A DNA stretch of 64,000 bases from Emydura subglobosa (taxonomy: Eukaryota; Chordata; Testudines; Chelidae). Positions 12,922-24,169 of this stretch are shown here, piece after piece. Below the pieces are notes generated by a model. It did no database searches. It was not told the origin of the DNA and saw only the letters and a program-made list of their open reading frames with translations. The stretch is from the NCBI GenBank assembly GCA_007922225.1, contig ML680053.1, positions 4,580,164 to 4,644,163 on the forward strand, given 5' to 3'. The translations under genes and the position numbers were made by a program. Position 1 is the first letter of the stretch, and every line of letters starts with the position of its first letter.

Positions 12922-12929
12922 CACTATGG
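12922..12929. repeat. Right target-site duplication of the hAT element
   Basis: The octamer cactatgg directly follows the right terminal inverted repeat and is identical to 12612-12619. Confidence 0.88.
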
Positions 12930-14282
12930 ACTGCTCCGGCCTAGGACAAAAACCAAAGATACCTGGATATTTTAATTGGTCACTGCCTAACAACGAAGAG
13001 GCTTTTTTTCCGGGTTGGATGACAACCTGTTAGCTTCAGTAGGAGACAGAACAAATAAGACTTCAGCCACCCAACTTGTTACCGCTCTAAATCTTTCATG
13101 CTGTTCGGTAATGGATTCCTTGCCTTGTTGTAACAGTCTAGTTAGAGAGGGCGTAAAGTACATCCCTGTTTGCAAAGCAATTAACAGACCCAGTGAGAGA
13201 GAGAGACGATCCAGAGCAGCACTGATGTAGGTTATGGCTCCCTTGGCTAGTAAGAAACTGTAACTGCAATGTAAATAGCTACTCTCAGCTGCGCCTTGCA
13301 CATTGATGCATTGGGACCACGCTAGCGCCAGCTCCCTGCTGAGGGATGGGAAGAATCATGAGCCGTGGATATTGGTGCTGAAACACCTATGAGGTCATCT
13401 TGTTTGTCCCTTCTGTCGGTTGGTCCTGAAGTTGGGCTGGAAGGGAATTCCCAGACACAAACTCTAGAAGACGCTGATTTCCTGATTATTGAAGTCTGGC
13501 ACAGGGTCTGGTTCTCCATCCAACGCACTGTAAATCCAGCGGCTTCAGAAGGGCTGCTCCTGATTCTTGCTGGTGTGAGAGGAGACTTGGATTCGCCAGG
13601 TGAAATCCTGGCCCCACCGAAGTCAGTGGAAGTTTTGTCACTGCCTTCAACGGGGCTAGGATTTCATCATGTGTCTTAAAACCAGTATTGGGCATGCTGC
13701 TGGGAGGTGATTCAGCTCCCACTGAAGTTAATGAGACTCTCCCCCTCTATCCCCCCCAGGAGTTGGGTTGGGCTTTAGAAGAAGAGACAACTTGGTAGGC
13801 TCTTTCCCAGGAATCAAGCAGGAATAGCTGATGGGTTGGGGGTGTGGCAGAGAGGTCTCAAGGTACCTCGTGGGTATAACTTGTGGGTGTGCCTCTGTTG
13901 ACCTAAGAGGTTTCACATTTCTAAAGAGCTGCCTTAGTGCAGTAGATTCCCTTCAGTAGCACAGGATGTCAGCGCTTGCTTCTCACACCCATTTGCATGG
14001 AAGGCAAAATGCCACCGTACAGGTGGCTGCACGTGGAACTTGCTTGGCAGTAGCTGCATAAAACTGGCTGGAAAACAGCTCCGATTCTGCCGGAGATCTT
14101 GGGGAAGGTAGAACTTGCAGTTCATTCAGTTTACCCCGAAATGGTGGTCTCCTCTCACCTCTCTGCAAACGTTAAATAGCACAACGCTGGAACGAGGGCT
14201 CATCTTTACTATGATTTCTACAGAAATCACCCCCTTTCTCTAGCATGCAATAAAATATCCTCCTTCAGAGATGCTTAATTGC
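12930..14282. other. Non-coding stretch around the palindromic repeat
   Basis: Apart from the palindrome at 13600-13668 and a weak similar core near 13721, I see no gene or other element. Confidence 0.4.
13600..13668. repeat. Short palindromic dispersed repeat
   Basis: The left arm gtgaaatcctggcccc and the reverse complement of the right arm, atgaaatcctagcccc, match at 14 of 16 positions, and the match continues through the ccgaagtcagtg / ttgaaggcagtg segments to a short centre. The whole unit can fold back on itself. It is one of several palindromic repeats here with a 'gaagtcaatgg'-like core. Confidence 0.7.
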
Positions 14283-14410
14283 TTAGATTGCAAGCTCTAT
14301 GGGGCAGGGACTATCTTCTTGTCCTGTCTGAACAGCCCAGTGGGGTCACAGCCAAGGTTGGGGGTTCCTATGTGCTACTTCCCTACAGGTAACAATAAAT
14401 GCATGGCCAG
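14283..14410 (+). repeat. SINE 3' tail, type B
   Basis: The phrase 'agattgcaagctctatgggg' followed by 'cagggactatcttcttgtcc' is the plus-strand form of the tail on the SINE copies at 36405 and 63725. The end shows an 'acaataaatgcatgg'-like A-rich finish. The head is truncated. Confidence 0.6.
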
Positions 14411-14847
14411 ATCATATTTTGTGATGCCTCCTCCTTTCTTCTCCTAATGCATGCTGCAAATTTGCAATGGGTCTCCCAGTCACTGATGTGAATTAGCAAG
14501 GAGCCATTGACAAGGAAGAGGAACTGACCTGGGAGAAGATGAAAGTCGCTGTGAATTCTAGGAAATGGCTGGCAAGCGGTTCCTAGGCTGCAGGGGAGGC
14601 ACAGAGGAAGGATCAAAGGATAAGTAGCAAAGATGACACCACAAGGGTGTTGCTTTTTATTAGAGAGCGGAGGAAGAGGTGATAATAGCATGCACTTGAC
14701 ACAGTAAAGGCTGAAACCCTGGGTAGATGAGATAAAGGCAAAGCCTTGAAAAATAGTATCTGACATTTAAATTTGGGGGATGGGGAAAGTGAGAAGCAGA
14801 ATAGATCATTGTTCTGGGGACACTTTTCTGTTGCAGATATCCTGATA

Positions 14848-14969
14848 GGGTGACCAGATGTCCCGATTGGATAGAGACAGTCCTGATATTTGGTGCTTTG
14901 TCTTATATAGGTGCCTGTTACTGCCCCCCCCCCCGGTCCTGATTTTCCACACTTGCTTTTTGATCACCC
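14848..14969. mobile_element. Tc1/mariner-like MITE, copy 1
   Basis: The left end gggtgaccagatgtccc and the reverse complement of the right end, gggtgatcaaaaagc, share the terminal gggtga(c/t)ca. The element is flanked by TA on both sides (14846-14847 and 14970-14971), the Tc1/mariner target duplication. Total 122 bp, non-coding. A second copy lies at 33038-33156. Confidence 0.72.
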
Positions 14970-14971
14970 TA

Positions 14972-16296
14972 TCTCCTCAAATCCTTTTTTGAAGGGCATA
15001 AAGAGAGCGGACAGGGAACTTGTGATTCCAGGCAATGAAGTGGGGAAACAATAGGAATAATCAGCCTTCTAACGGCTGGAACGAGACTGCCGCAGACCTG
15101 TGGGATGCCAGCTTGCTCAGTTTTACAATCCCCAGAGGCTTTGTCACAAAAGCTTTTTATCAACTTGTTCTGGAAACCATGTGTCTGTAGTTACCTACAT
15201 TTCTGTGAAGGAGCCATTAACAGCTACAATAGTGAAAAGGTCTGGCAAGTCCTGTGAAACAAGGATGAGCATCCTCGATCCATTCGCCCTTCACCTGTGA
15301 AGATGGCAATGTTATAGGGCGTGTGAAGGAGAAGGGCTTCACTGCTGGGTCCCGGGTGAGAATCCTCATCCAGACTGCTAGCTATTGCAGGTAGTTATCT
15401 GATGGCTGGCCAGTGGCCGGCGTGAAATGAGTGGGTTGTCTCCGCTCAGTCCCTGTGGAGATTTGTAAGTGGGTAGCTACCCATCACACTGCGTGTCCTT
15501 GTTGGCAGTCAGGTCAAGAAGATGGACCCATCCTCTGGTTCCTAGGAGGGGTCTTTCCAAGCCAGATTTGAGGCCCAGTGTCAAGTCTGTTGGGGGGAGG
15601 AGGGGGGGGACCGATGGGGAGAACTCAGACGTGTGCCTGTCTGAGGAGTGTTTTGCCAAGAGGACTTTGGTTTTCCCAGGCTGTTGGATTGATACCGCTT
15701 TATTTCCTAAGCTGGAAAATTCAGTGGTTGGTGGAGAAGCTGGCAGATGCATCTCTCTGTGCTTAGGCAACTGAGGGCTCCATGTAGCTAGGAGAACGCA
15801 TTCATGGGCATCTGCATGAGTAGCTTTTCGAATGGTCAAGTCCTCTCAGGGTCCGGATTCACCTGAGCTCTACCCCATCATGAACCCAGGCCGATGGTCT
15901 GAGTGGTCGACAGCTGACCAGGAAACCAGGCCGTGTAGTGACCACCACCTCTCATGCAGAGGGCCATGGGGCATAGTGTTGGCCGGAAAAGAGTAAGGAT
16001 TCAGCACTTCCTCTCAAAGGCCCCTCCCCACAGAAGTCCTGTCGGGAGTTAACGCTTCTCTCCCACCCGTCAGAATGCCCAAAGGAAGGGTGGCCGCAGA
16101 AACATGGCACGCGCTCCCTCTGGCTGAATTCCTTCCCTGAGCCCCTTGGATGCGTGACGCCTTGCTGGTTCTGGGAGGCGTAAGGTAGCGGGTTGGACCC
16201 ATTGTGTCTGATGCCGATGAAGATCCAGTTTTCGCTATGCATGTTTACCGTAGCCTCGAAGAAAGCGGTTGTCTAGCTGAGGTACTACTGTTGGCC
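14972..16296. other. Non-coding stretch, nothing recognised
   Basis: Short chance frames only. A G-rich run lies near 15591-15610. No element boundary or exon is supported. Confidence 0.4.
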
Positions 16297-16510
16297 CCCG
16301 TCACTGTAGTGTCTGAGCACCTCCTAGTTGTTCATGCGTTTATCCCCTCAATACTCCTGTGAAGCAGGGAAGCGCTAGTATCCCCATGTTACAGATGGGG
16401 AACTAAGGCATTGAGAAATTGTGACTTATCAATGTCACATAGGAAGTCTGTGGCAGAGCAGGGAATTCAATCCCCGTCTGTCAAGTTCCCGACCACACAC
16501 TGATGTTTGC
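16297..16510 (-). repeat. tRNA-derived SINE with tail type C
   Basis: The plus strand reads 'cactgtagtgtctgagcacc' (reversed tail), 'atgttacagatggggaacta' (reversed CORE) and 'gtctgtggcagagcaggga', then a diverged head. It has the same layout as the copy at 8338. Confidence 0.75.
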
Positions 16511-16544
16511 ATCTGAGCTACAGCTTATTAAACCACCCTAAAGA

Positions 16545-16800
16545 ACTAGGCCATGGCTATGCTTCATCTGCTACAGCGGCACAGCGTGCAGATGCCCGTT
16601 ACAGTGACGGGAGGGGTTCTGCTGTCAATGTAGTTAATCCACCTCTCCGAGAAGCAGGACCTAGGTTGATGGAAGAATTCTTCCACCATCCTAGGGCTGT
16701 CTACACTGGGACATAGGTTGATATAGCAGTGTCTGTCGGGGATGGATTTTTCACACCTCTGAGAGACAGCTGTGCTGATGCATATGTTCAGTGCAGACCA
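16545..16800. repeat. MITE-like dispersed repeat
   Basis: The segment contains 'gggctgtctacactgggaca' and edges resembling the GTCTACAC-type elements elsewhere in the window. The ends are diverged and no target duplication is seen. It lies in the presumed TSKU intron or upstream region. Confidence 0.4.
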
Positions 16801-17499
16801 GCTCTCTCCCTTCACCTCCCCCCCAGTGTTTGAACCATAATACGGTGGGAGCCTCATGCGTGGTTCAGCTTAAACTGGTGAAGATGCAGCACGGCCGGAT
16901 CTTGCTTCAGAGCAGTGATCGCTCTTCACAGGCAATCCCAAGTTACCAAGTTGGGTGCTGACTTGGTTGTATTTTCATGGGCCGTGTCTAAGTGAGATTT
17001 TTTTCCCCCTTAATTTCCCACTGGTGGTAGCAGTGGTCGGAATACAGTAGACAAGGTATTGGTGGCATCTTATATGCCAGGTGGTCTAACTTGGTTCAGA
17101 GCCAGCCTAGTGGTCCAAACACCAGCAGTCACTGTCTATGCACTAGAGTTGTTACAGTGGGAAACTTTACAGGGAAGAGTCTAGTGTAGGAAATACCTAT
17201 GGCTACCTGCCTACATTTATTCAAATGTCTGATAGTCCAGTACCTTAGGAGCACATATTTCCCATCACTGCTTCAGTCCAGACACCTGCAATGGCAAATA
17301 TCCAATCACTAATGCAATCAGATATTTCCACTGTTGAGTAGTGTCAGATACCATGGGATTGTTCCATGCATTGAAAAGCACATCTGTCCCAGTCTTTGGA
17401 GGGATACAGTTCATGTGATTGATCTGACTACCGCAAGGTTTTGAGTTTGTCTGCAGTGCTTCAGACGCTCTTTAATTCTCTCCTCATCTTGGCTTTCAG
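16801..17499 (+). other. Presumed 3' part of the TSKU 5' intron
   Basis: This stretch directly precedes the splice acceptor of the TSKU coding exon, so it is intronic if the acceptor is used. It contains no other gene signal. A pyrimidine-rich tract leads into the acceptor from about 17467. Confidence 0.6.
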
Positions 17500-17500
17500 G
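17480..17500 (+). other. TSKU: Splice acceptor of the TSKU coding exon
   Basis: The sequence tctcctcatcttggctttcag ends at 17499: a pyrimidine-rich run closed by a consensus cag. The exon would start at 17500, eight bases before the ATG. In other vertebrates the TSKU reading frame also sits in one exon preceded by non-coding exons, which supports the site. The donor exon was not found. Confidence 0.8.
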
Positions 17501-17507
17501 TTCAGCA

Positions 17508-18566
17508 ATGCTTCTCTCAGCCTGGTTCAACCTGCTGCTTCTCTTTCCTTGTATTGGTGCTACCAAGACCTGCTCCCCAGGATGTCACTGTGAAGTGGAG
17601 AGTTTTGGGCTCTTTGACAGCTTTAGCCTGACCAAAGTGGATTGCAGTGGAATCGGCTCACACATCGTCCCAGTCCCTATCCCACTGGATACCTCCTACT
17701 TGGACCTGTCCTCCAACAAACTGGAAACCATCAACGAGTCAGTGCTGACCGGGCCTGGTTACACCACCTTGGTGAGCCTTGACCTTAGCTATAATAAAAT
17801 TGCTAAGTTCTCTTCCACGACCTTCTCCAGACTCAGGTATCTGGAATCCTTGGATCTGAGTCATAACTCTTTGGCAGTCCTTCCAGATGAATGCTTCTCC
17901 AGTTCACCGCTGGGGGATGTAGATTTGAGCAACAACAACCTCCTGGATATAACGATAGATGTCTTTGCCTCCAGAGGTCAAGGGAAACCCATTAATGTGG
18001 ATTTGTCCAACAACATGATAAGCACAGTCACAAGACATTATGACAAAAACATTCCCAACATCCAGAGTTTAAATCTCTCTGGAAACCGACTAAAGACTGT
18101 GCCAAATCTCCGAGCGATTCCTCTCCGATACTTAAATCTCGATGGGAACCCTCTGTCCAAGATTGAGAAAGGAGCCTTCGTGGGACTGAAGGATTTAATT
18201 CACTTGTCTCTCAGCAGCCTATGTGACTTTAAAGAGATATCTCTTTACAGCTTCAAAGAACTTCCCAACCTCCAGGTACTCGATTTATCCAGCAACCCCA
18301 ATCTTAAGTCGTTGAGTGCTGAAGTAGTTTTTGGTCTAAGCTCCTTGCAAGAGCTCAATCTGTCCAATACAGGTGTGTCCTCCTTGCCAAAGACTGTGCT
18401 GAAATACTTATCTTCCATCAAAAGCATTACCTTGGGGAAGAACGTACAGTGTCTGAAGGTGATCAAGGAGGGACAGTATCACCGACAAATCGGGTTGACC
18501 AAAAAAGAAGTCCTCAGTTGTCATGACAGCCACGGGTCTGTAGCAGCAGCACCCTATGTCTCGTGA
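17508..18566 (+). CDS. TSKU: Tsukushi, secreted small leucine-rich repeat proteoglycan
   Basis: A complete 352-residue reading frame in one exon. Residues 1-18 form a signal peptide (hydrophobic LLLLFPCIGA). The N-terminal cysteine cluster is C22-x3-C26-x-C28-x17-C46. About ten to eleven leucine-rich repeats follow between roughly 60 and 312, seen as lines such as YLDLSSNKL, SLDLSYNKI, SLDLSHNSL, SLNLSGNRL and VLDLSSNPN. C315 and C338 form the C-terminal cap. N-glycosylation sequons lie at N76, N189 and N284. Known for the family: TSKU is an extracellular class IV SLRP that modulates BMP/chordin, Wnt/Frizzled4, FGF, Notch and TGF-beta signalling in development, and in mammals affects cholesterol handling. 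The ATG at 17508 was chosen because it lies just after the splice acceptor and begins the signal peptide; its Kozak context (agcaATGc) is modest. No frameshift or internal stop is seen. I am confident of the identity. Confidence 0.97.
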   Translation: MLLSAWFNLLLLFPCIGATKTCSPGCHCEVESFGLFDSFSLTKVDCSGIGSHIVPVPIPLDTSYLDLSSNKLETINESVLTGPGYTTLVSLDLSYNKIAKFSSTTFSRLRYLESLDLSHNSLAVLPDECFSSSPLGDVDLSNNNLLDITIDVFASRGQGKPINVDLSNNMISTVTRHYDKNIPNIQSLNLSGNRLKTVPNLRAIPLRYLNLDGNPLSKIEKGAFVGLKDLIHLSLSSLCDFKEISLYSFKELPNLQVLDLSSNPNLKSLSAEVVFGLSSLQELNLSNTGVSSLPKTVLKYLSSIKSITLGKNVQCLKVIKEGQYHRQIGLTKKEVLSCHDSHGSVAAAPYVS

Positions 18567-19472
18567 TACAAGTTGATGGGAAAGGGCGAGGGGAACAGAG
18601 GTAGATTGTACGGCTATCTGGACTGAAATGACTGCTGTGTGCCTTTCGTAAATAATTCTGTTAATTTATATGTTTGTATATGCCAATACTTGATGGTGTG
18701 TGTCTTTAAATTCTGTATTGCTGGCCATTTTCTGCCACGTGTTGGCTACAGCCTCTTGGTTCCTACAAGCATTTGCAAGTGATACATGCAGCATGGGAGC
18801 TCCCAACAGTGTTTACTGTGAATGGGGACCAAGTGGTGTCACTGTTTTGAATTTCTGATGAAGGACAGAATGTCTGGGGAGAAAATGCATTCGGCCCAGT
18901 CTTATTTGCAGGAGGAAAACTAGATCTGTCTACGGCGTGCACCCAAATGTGTTAACGCTGCAGTCATTTGCTTACAAATCCATGCTTTATCTATTCTTTT
19001 CTTTCCCAAGAAGTGCCTTCCAGATGTTGCCTTCATTAGCAGTGCCCTGCTCATTATCATGCACTTTCAGTCTGAAAAAAACAGTACGAAGCAAATCTGA
19101 GTGTGGGGTGCTTCTAATGCTTGGATGCTGTTTGCATAAAAGTGAACACTTGGTACCTGAGAACCATTTTCCCCCACCTCACCCCAATTCTGTCCGCACA
19201 GGATTGCATTAGATTCTCCACTGGAAATCCCGGGGCGTCTTGATTCAGAGGGTGTTGAACCTTAGTTGTCCATCAAAGACAGAATTTCGAAACTCAGCAC
19301 TGTACCATTTTAAGGATCGAATGCGGTTTCCATGGATCCAGCTTCCCTCCCTCCCCGCTTGCTGTGTGTGAGGCTGAACAGAGCAGCTTGTGTTACCGGC
19401 AGGGTGTCTGGGTGTCAGACTCCAGTAGGGTAAATTAGATTGAGCTCTGAAAGGGAGAGCGCGTGTAAACTA

Positions 19473-19478
19473 AATAAA
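19473..19478 (+). terminator. TSKU: Possible proximal polyadenylation signal
   Basis: AATAAA about 0.9 kb after the TSKU stop codon, followed by the C/T-rich stretch ctccctccctttcttggg. It could give a short 3' UTR. The hexamer alone is weak evidence. Confidence 0.35.
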
Positions 19479-20214
19479 AGACTCCCTCCCTTTCTTGGGC
19501 ATTTAAAGAATGCTTGATGAGGCTCTTTATCTTGATAACCTTATCAAACCAAGGCGTAAGCCCAGGGGACTGAGAATAAGCTGTTTCCACTCTTGACTTC
19601 CCCGGCCTAATAAGAACATGTGTGACGCAGCTGGGCTGTTAAAGCAATTTCATGCCAGAAAATGTGTTCAGAACGTGTGGGGGAGGGAGGAGAAGCTCCA
19701 GCCCAAAAGCCTGAGGCTGCTGACACCCACTGTTTAATAGAACAAGGTAGTAGCTTGCTTGCCTGTCTGGGAGAGGATCCTTTTGGGGGCCTGCTTGCTC
19801 TGTGTAGTTCTCTTCTCTCTCCCGGGCTTGGCTTCTTGGCAGCTAAACCGAAGTCTGCTAAAATCACGTGCTCTGGAGCACGGAGCATGAGTCGGCTTTG
19901 CCCAATTACCTGCATGCCGAATTTGGCCAAGGGAGAACAAAGCAGGAGCAAAGGGAATGGGAGAGGCAGACGCACAAGAACTCAGCGGTAAGCCCAGCTC
20001 GAACCAATGGGGGGGAAGGGAGGGGAAGATGCTACACGAGAACCAAGCTCCCGTTCCGTGAAGGAGAATTTTAACCCAGGTCCCCAGAGAGACTCAGCCT
20101 AGGTGTAACTTGTAACTCCTGCTTAGCCTAGGCCTGAATCTGTCTCTCTTCCTCACGGAGGGGGGGCAGAGGGAGACATACTGGCACCATCTGCTCTCAG
20201 CCGCACTAGTCAAA

Positions 20215-20470
20215 GAGCTTGTCTACACACAGAGTTGCACCAGGTTCACTAAAGGATTTTATTTTTTAAACCAATTCAGTTAAGCCCAGCAAAAGGCTGC
20301 ATGGATGCTCTTACTTTGGTTTAAACCAGGCTTTTTTTTTTTTTCCAGTTTAGTTAAAGTCCATCGGGAACAGGTTTAAACTAAACAGCAATAAGCTACT
20401 CTTAAACCAGAATCAGTGTGTCCACATGGGAGTTTGCACCAGATTCCCTAAACCAGTGCAGCTGACCCAT
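20215..20470. repeat. Dispersed repeat with 'ttgcacca' directly repeated ends
   Basis: The phrases 'ttgtctacacacagagttgc' near 20220 and 'tgtgtccacatgggagtttg' near 20418 are each followed by 'caccag'. Between them lie repeated 'ggtttaaac'/'gtttaaac' motifs. It resembles the GTCTACAC-type elements of this window but clear inverted ends are not seen. It lies within the presumed TSKU 3' UTR. Confidence 0.35.
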
Positions 20471-21575
20471 GAGTTCATTGGAGTCTGACTTGAATCGGTG
20501 TAACGGAGATTAGAATCTGGCCTATTCTGTAGTCAGGCACTGAGGATGGCTATAGACCAGAAGGAAAATGTGAAGGGCGGGCACTGGCAGACTCTGCAGG
20601 GGATCTGAGATAAACAAGAAGTGTGGGGTGGGGAGAAGGCTATAAGAAGATGCATCTGCTCACATACGTAACTGTTGTGTAGATTCCACTCTATGTTCGA
20701 GGAAGAGGGGTGAAAAATCTAGTATGTTTCATGGTGAAACAGCTTGCATTATGACTCAAAGACACTGCAGTATCCATGGAATCCAGAAAAGAGCTATATC
20801 TTCCCAGCTACATCCTCGAGAGTATTTTACTAGTTGAAATTACACTGCCCCAAACCAGTTATTTGTGGGAATGATAGAAAACATTTGAGCCAATCAGAGC
20901 CTGTCACTGTCTTGGAAGGGCCAGATTAATAGCTGGTGCAATATAGTGATCTACACCAGCGAGGATATGGTCTTGAATTTCCAAATAGCTTCTCCAGTGT
21001 CTTGGTCCTGTATCTTATAATTGAAATTTAACCCTTTTTAAAATGTGGGGTTTTTTTTCCTTTCACTGAGCCTTTTAAATGTTCTGCTCACCGTCTGTTT
21101 CATGAGAAACTTGTAGATTTTTCTCAAAAGGCAGCAATATTGTCTTAGACGGGATGCGATTCTATAAAATCGGGGGAAATGCTGAACAAATAGGAATACA
21201 ACATGGTCTTCGGTTTGTTTGGGGTGGGTTTTTTTTTTTTTCTTTCCTAATGGAGCCTGCCTTTTTAAGAGAATTTTTCTGCTGGCAGAAAACAATTTTT
21301 AAAATTATATATTTGTTTAATTTTATAATTCTGTACTTAGATGAAATGTTAGGGGGATAATATATAGACTGTAGACGTTACTGCCTTTGCACCACTGTGG
21401 TAAATTCAATACCCAATGTGACAATCGAATTGAAGACTGCAAGATTTACTCTTGTAATCTCATGGTAGCTGCTAGCTAAACGAGTCTTATGAAAGGCTGG
21501 CAAATACCTTCTCTGTATAATTTTTTTTTTTGAGACTCTGCAGCATTGTAATGCTTTTGTGATTATTCACAATAT

Positions 21576-21581
21576 AATAAA
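21576..21581 (+). terminator. TSKU: Probable distal polyadenylation signal of TSKU
   Basis: AATAAA in the context caatataataaagtaattt, followed about 20-35 bases later by the GT-rich stretch tgggtttgttcc, a typical downstream element. The surroundings are AT-rich, like a UTR end. Confidence 0.55.
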
Positions 21582-21601
21582 GTAATTTGAGGGAGACAAA
21601 A

Positions 21602-22724
21602 ACAGTTCCTGGGTTTGTTCCTCAAATGCGGCAAACTGCTTGGAGAGGGAAACCTGGTCTCTGGTTACAAAACACAAGCTTTCAAGTACCTCCACCCCAG
21701 CTGTAGTTCAGATGCTGCATTTTTCTCAGGCTCCATTTAACCATGCCCAAGTCAGTGGTATTGTGTAGTGGCTTGTAGGTGCAGAACTCAGCCCATTGCA
21801 TTTGACTTGGCCCTGTTGCTGGAAAACAGCTTCCCTCTGGTATGGCAGGGCTGGAGCAGAGCAGCTCCCTATAAGGAATAAAGCTTAAATTGAAATGGAA
21901 AGAGGCTTTGGACACGCAGCAATGCGGGATCCAGAGGATTCTTGCAGAGTGAATTTCCTGCTCCGGGGCCAGACCCCCCCCAAAAAAAACTCATGGGAGA
22001 GACTCTCATTGACTTCCATGGGCTTTGCATCAGGACTCTAGGATGATGAGCAAACTGGGAGGGTGAAAGAGAGTAAGAAGGAAATGACCGGCCCAATCCC
22101 TGAACCATTCTGTTAGTATTATTGTGCCAAAGACCTCAGTCCACTGTAGCACTAAAATGGTAGAGACTAAACTTGCCTTCGGATTGGACCTGCAAATCCA
22201 AACGCTATCTGGCATGCGTGCAAACCACACGGAGCAGAGTTGTGTGTGCGCGTGAGCCGCTTCACAAGAGTGTGAGGGGGGATCAAGTGGGTTCTAGTAG
22301 AAGCAAGGTCTTATTCTCTGCGCCCCACTTCCCCAGCTGTAAAATGCAGGTGATCGTTACCTTATCAGCACCATCACCAGGAAGTAAAGTCAACTGATGT
22401 GTGCTCCTCTGATCCTTACAGGCTTTTCTGCACTAGGGTAAAACAGAGGAACATTGCTGGGTTGTTCGCCCCCGCAATGCTTTGCTGAGTCCTTCAAAGG
22501 AAGGAAGCCTCCGGTTTTTTACTTCGAGCCCTATGCAATGATACGGGGCTAAAACAAAGATTCTGTCTAAAGCAGTGCAGACAACTCAGCGATGAGCACA
22601 TGGGCGTTTCAGAATCTACAAAGATCCCTTTCATGCTAATCCCAAAGAAACAACTGAAATTCCAACAGTGAAGTGCACATTGTCCTGGCCAGTTTTTTTT
22701 TTTATAATGGTCATGTGCCAGGGG
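21602..22724. other. Intergenic, no gene recognised
   Basis: A palindrome-like phrase, tcattgacttccatggg, lies at about 22008, related to the dispersed palindromic repeats elsewhere. Otherwise only short chance frames. Confidence 0.4.
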
Positions 22725-23650
22725 TTCTACCATGTTTCTTGGGAAAATTACTCCACCGTTTAATAGACTTGCAAGCTGAGAAATCTTTCCTAACATTGAT
22801 CCTAAAGTTTCCTTTTCTTAACCTTGTCCCCGGCTCCCAAGCATAGTTTTTTCAGGCCCAGTACAAACTCGTAACACGGGCCCACTCCTTAACATATACC
22901 ACAAGCCCTCAGCCCATACATACAATCTCGTGAGCCATGCAAAAAGTTTCCATCATGGTAATGGGGGTTGCAGCCCAGGCCGGCCCCCCCAGGGCCTCGA
23001 TAAAGTGTACCCTTCCCCCCCCATGTGCGGGCCCTGCTTGTCCCATTATATTGACTGGTATCGCCATATCGCCACGTGCAGTGTTTGCACCCTCCGAATA
23101 TTGTTGGATGTTTCTTTTGCCCTTTCCCCCCACTTAATCACTTTTGCAGGTCTTCTCCGAAAAACTTCCAACTTTTGTCGGCAGCTAATGAGTTGCATGA
23201 AAAAGAATCCAGTATTCCAAAGGCAGTCATGCGGCAGACTTAGAGAGGAACTGTTATGCCCCTGTCTGGGACGGGCCGTCTCTGCAGCCCAAAAGTACTC
23301 TGGTTTTATATTTTTAATGGCCACATCACAGTGCAAACTCAGTTCCGCTCGCAATGCAGTATTGCCCCCTAGTGCTTTTCTCATTGTTATAGGTTTCTCT
23401 TTCTTGCTGCCTATCTGTGGTTGGGGTGAGTTTGGCCTCCCCCCGCCTCACTTCCTCCCTAGATGCACTAGCTTGCACTTTTTTCATATTGAAATTGCTT
23501 TTATTTCCTACCCTTAAGATTGGACTATGTCCCTTTGCATTTTTCTGCCCTCTCGGGTGTTTGCAGCGGCACCCAATTTAGTTTCACCTGTGAATTTGGC
23601 CAGTGGATCTGTTTTATTTAAACAGTATGGCCCTGGCAATTTGAATGAGA
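22725..23650 (-). mobile_element. Old CR1 LINE fragment
   Basis: In minus orientation. The plus strand shows phrases typical of reversed CR1: 'actccaccgtttaatagact' near 22750, 'agatgcactagcttgcactt' with 'catattgaaattgc' near 23462, and 'caatttagtttcacctgtga' near 23575. In better-kept copies these correspond to the C-terminal reverse-transcriptase and 3' region. Many stops and indels; a non-functional relic whose boundaries are approximate. Confidence 0.55.
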
Positions 23651-24169
23651 GCCACTGTGTCAAGTTTAAATATCTGTGTCCCACACAGCTGAGACTGGCT
23701 AAGTGGTGGGTGCTCTGTCCTGGAGAACATCATATAGACTCACTAATGTAACCTGACACCTGCAACGTGCTATCAATGCTTAAGGAACCAGCCTTAATAT
23801 CTTTTAAAAGAGGCAGTAATATTCAGTGCATGAAACTGCTGGGACTTTAATATTGTGTTTTACAGGCAGGTAGTGAGAAAAGATCCTGCCATGAAGAGCT
23901 CATCGACACGAGATACAAAATATAGGAGAGGATGCCAATAAACCCTGTGCATTGGGTGCCCTGCTATTTTAACCATGTCTTCACTATTAGACTTGCATGC
24001 GGCGATACAATGGCTGCTTTAAGTAGAGAACAGGAACATTTTTAGAAACAGAAAAACCTCGAACTCGACTCCAACACAAGGCTATGTTGTTTAGCGGAGG
24101 ATTGGCAGACGTGGCAGTGCTGCATTTGGAATCTTTGCTTTCAGTTTTATGCCATTTTTCTAGCTTGTA

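Larger units (their letters stand above)
18567..21600 (+). other. TSKU: Probable TSKU 3' UTR
   Basis: No gene signal interrupts the DNA from the TSKU stop codon to a strong AATAAA at 21576. The last 550 bases are AT-rich with long T runs (21052-21059, 21230-21241, 21522-21531), as in many long 3' UTRs. A shorter transcript could end after the AATAAA at 19473. A dispersed-repeat-like segment sits inside at about 20215-20470. The extent is inferred and needs transcript data. Confidence 0.5.

Noticed and set aside
12616..12993. Overlapping open frames on both strands
   Set aside because: They lie within or across the 302-bp hAT element and its GC-rich interior.
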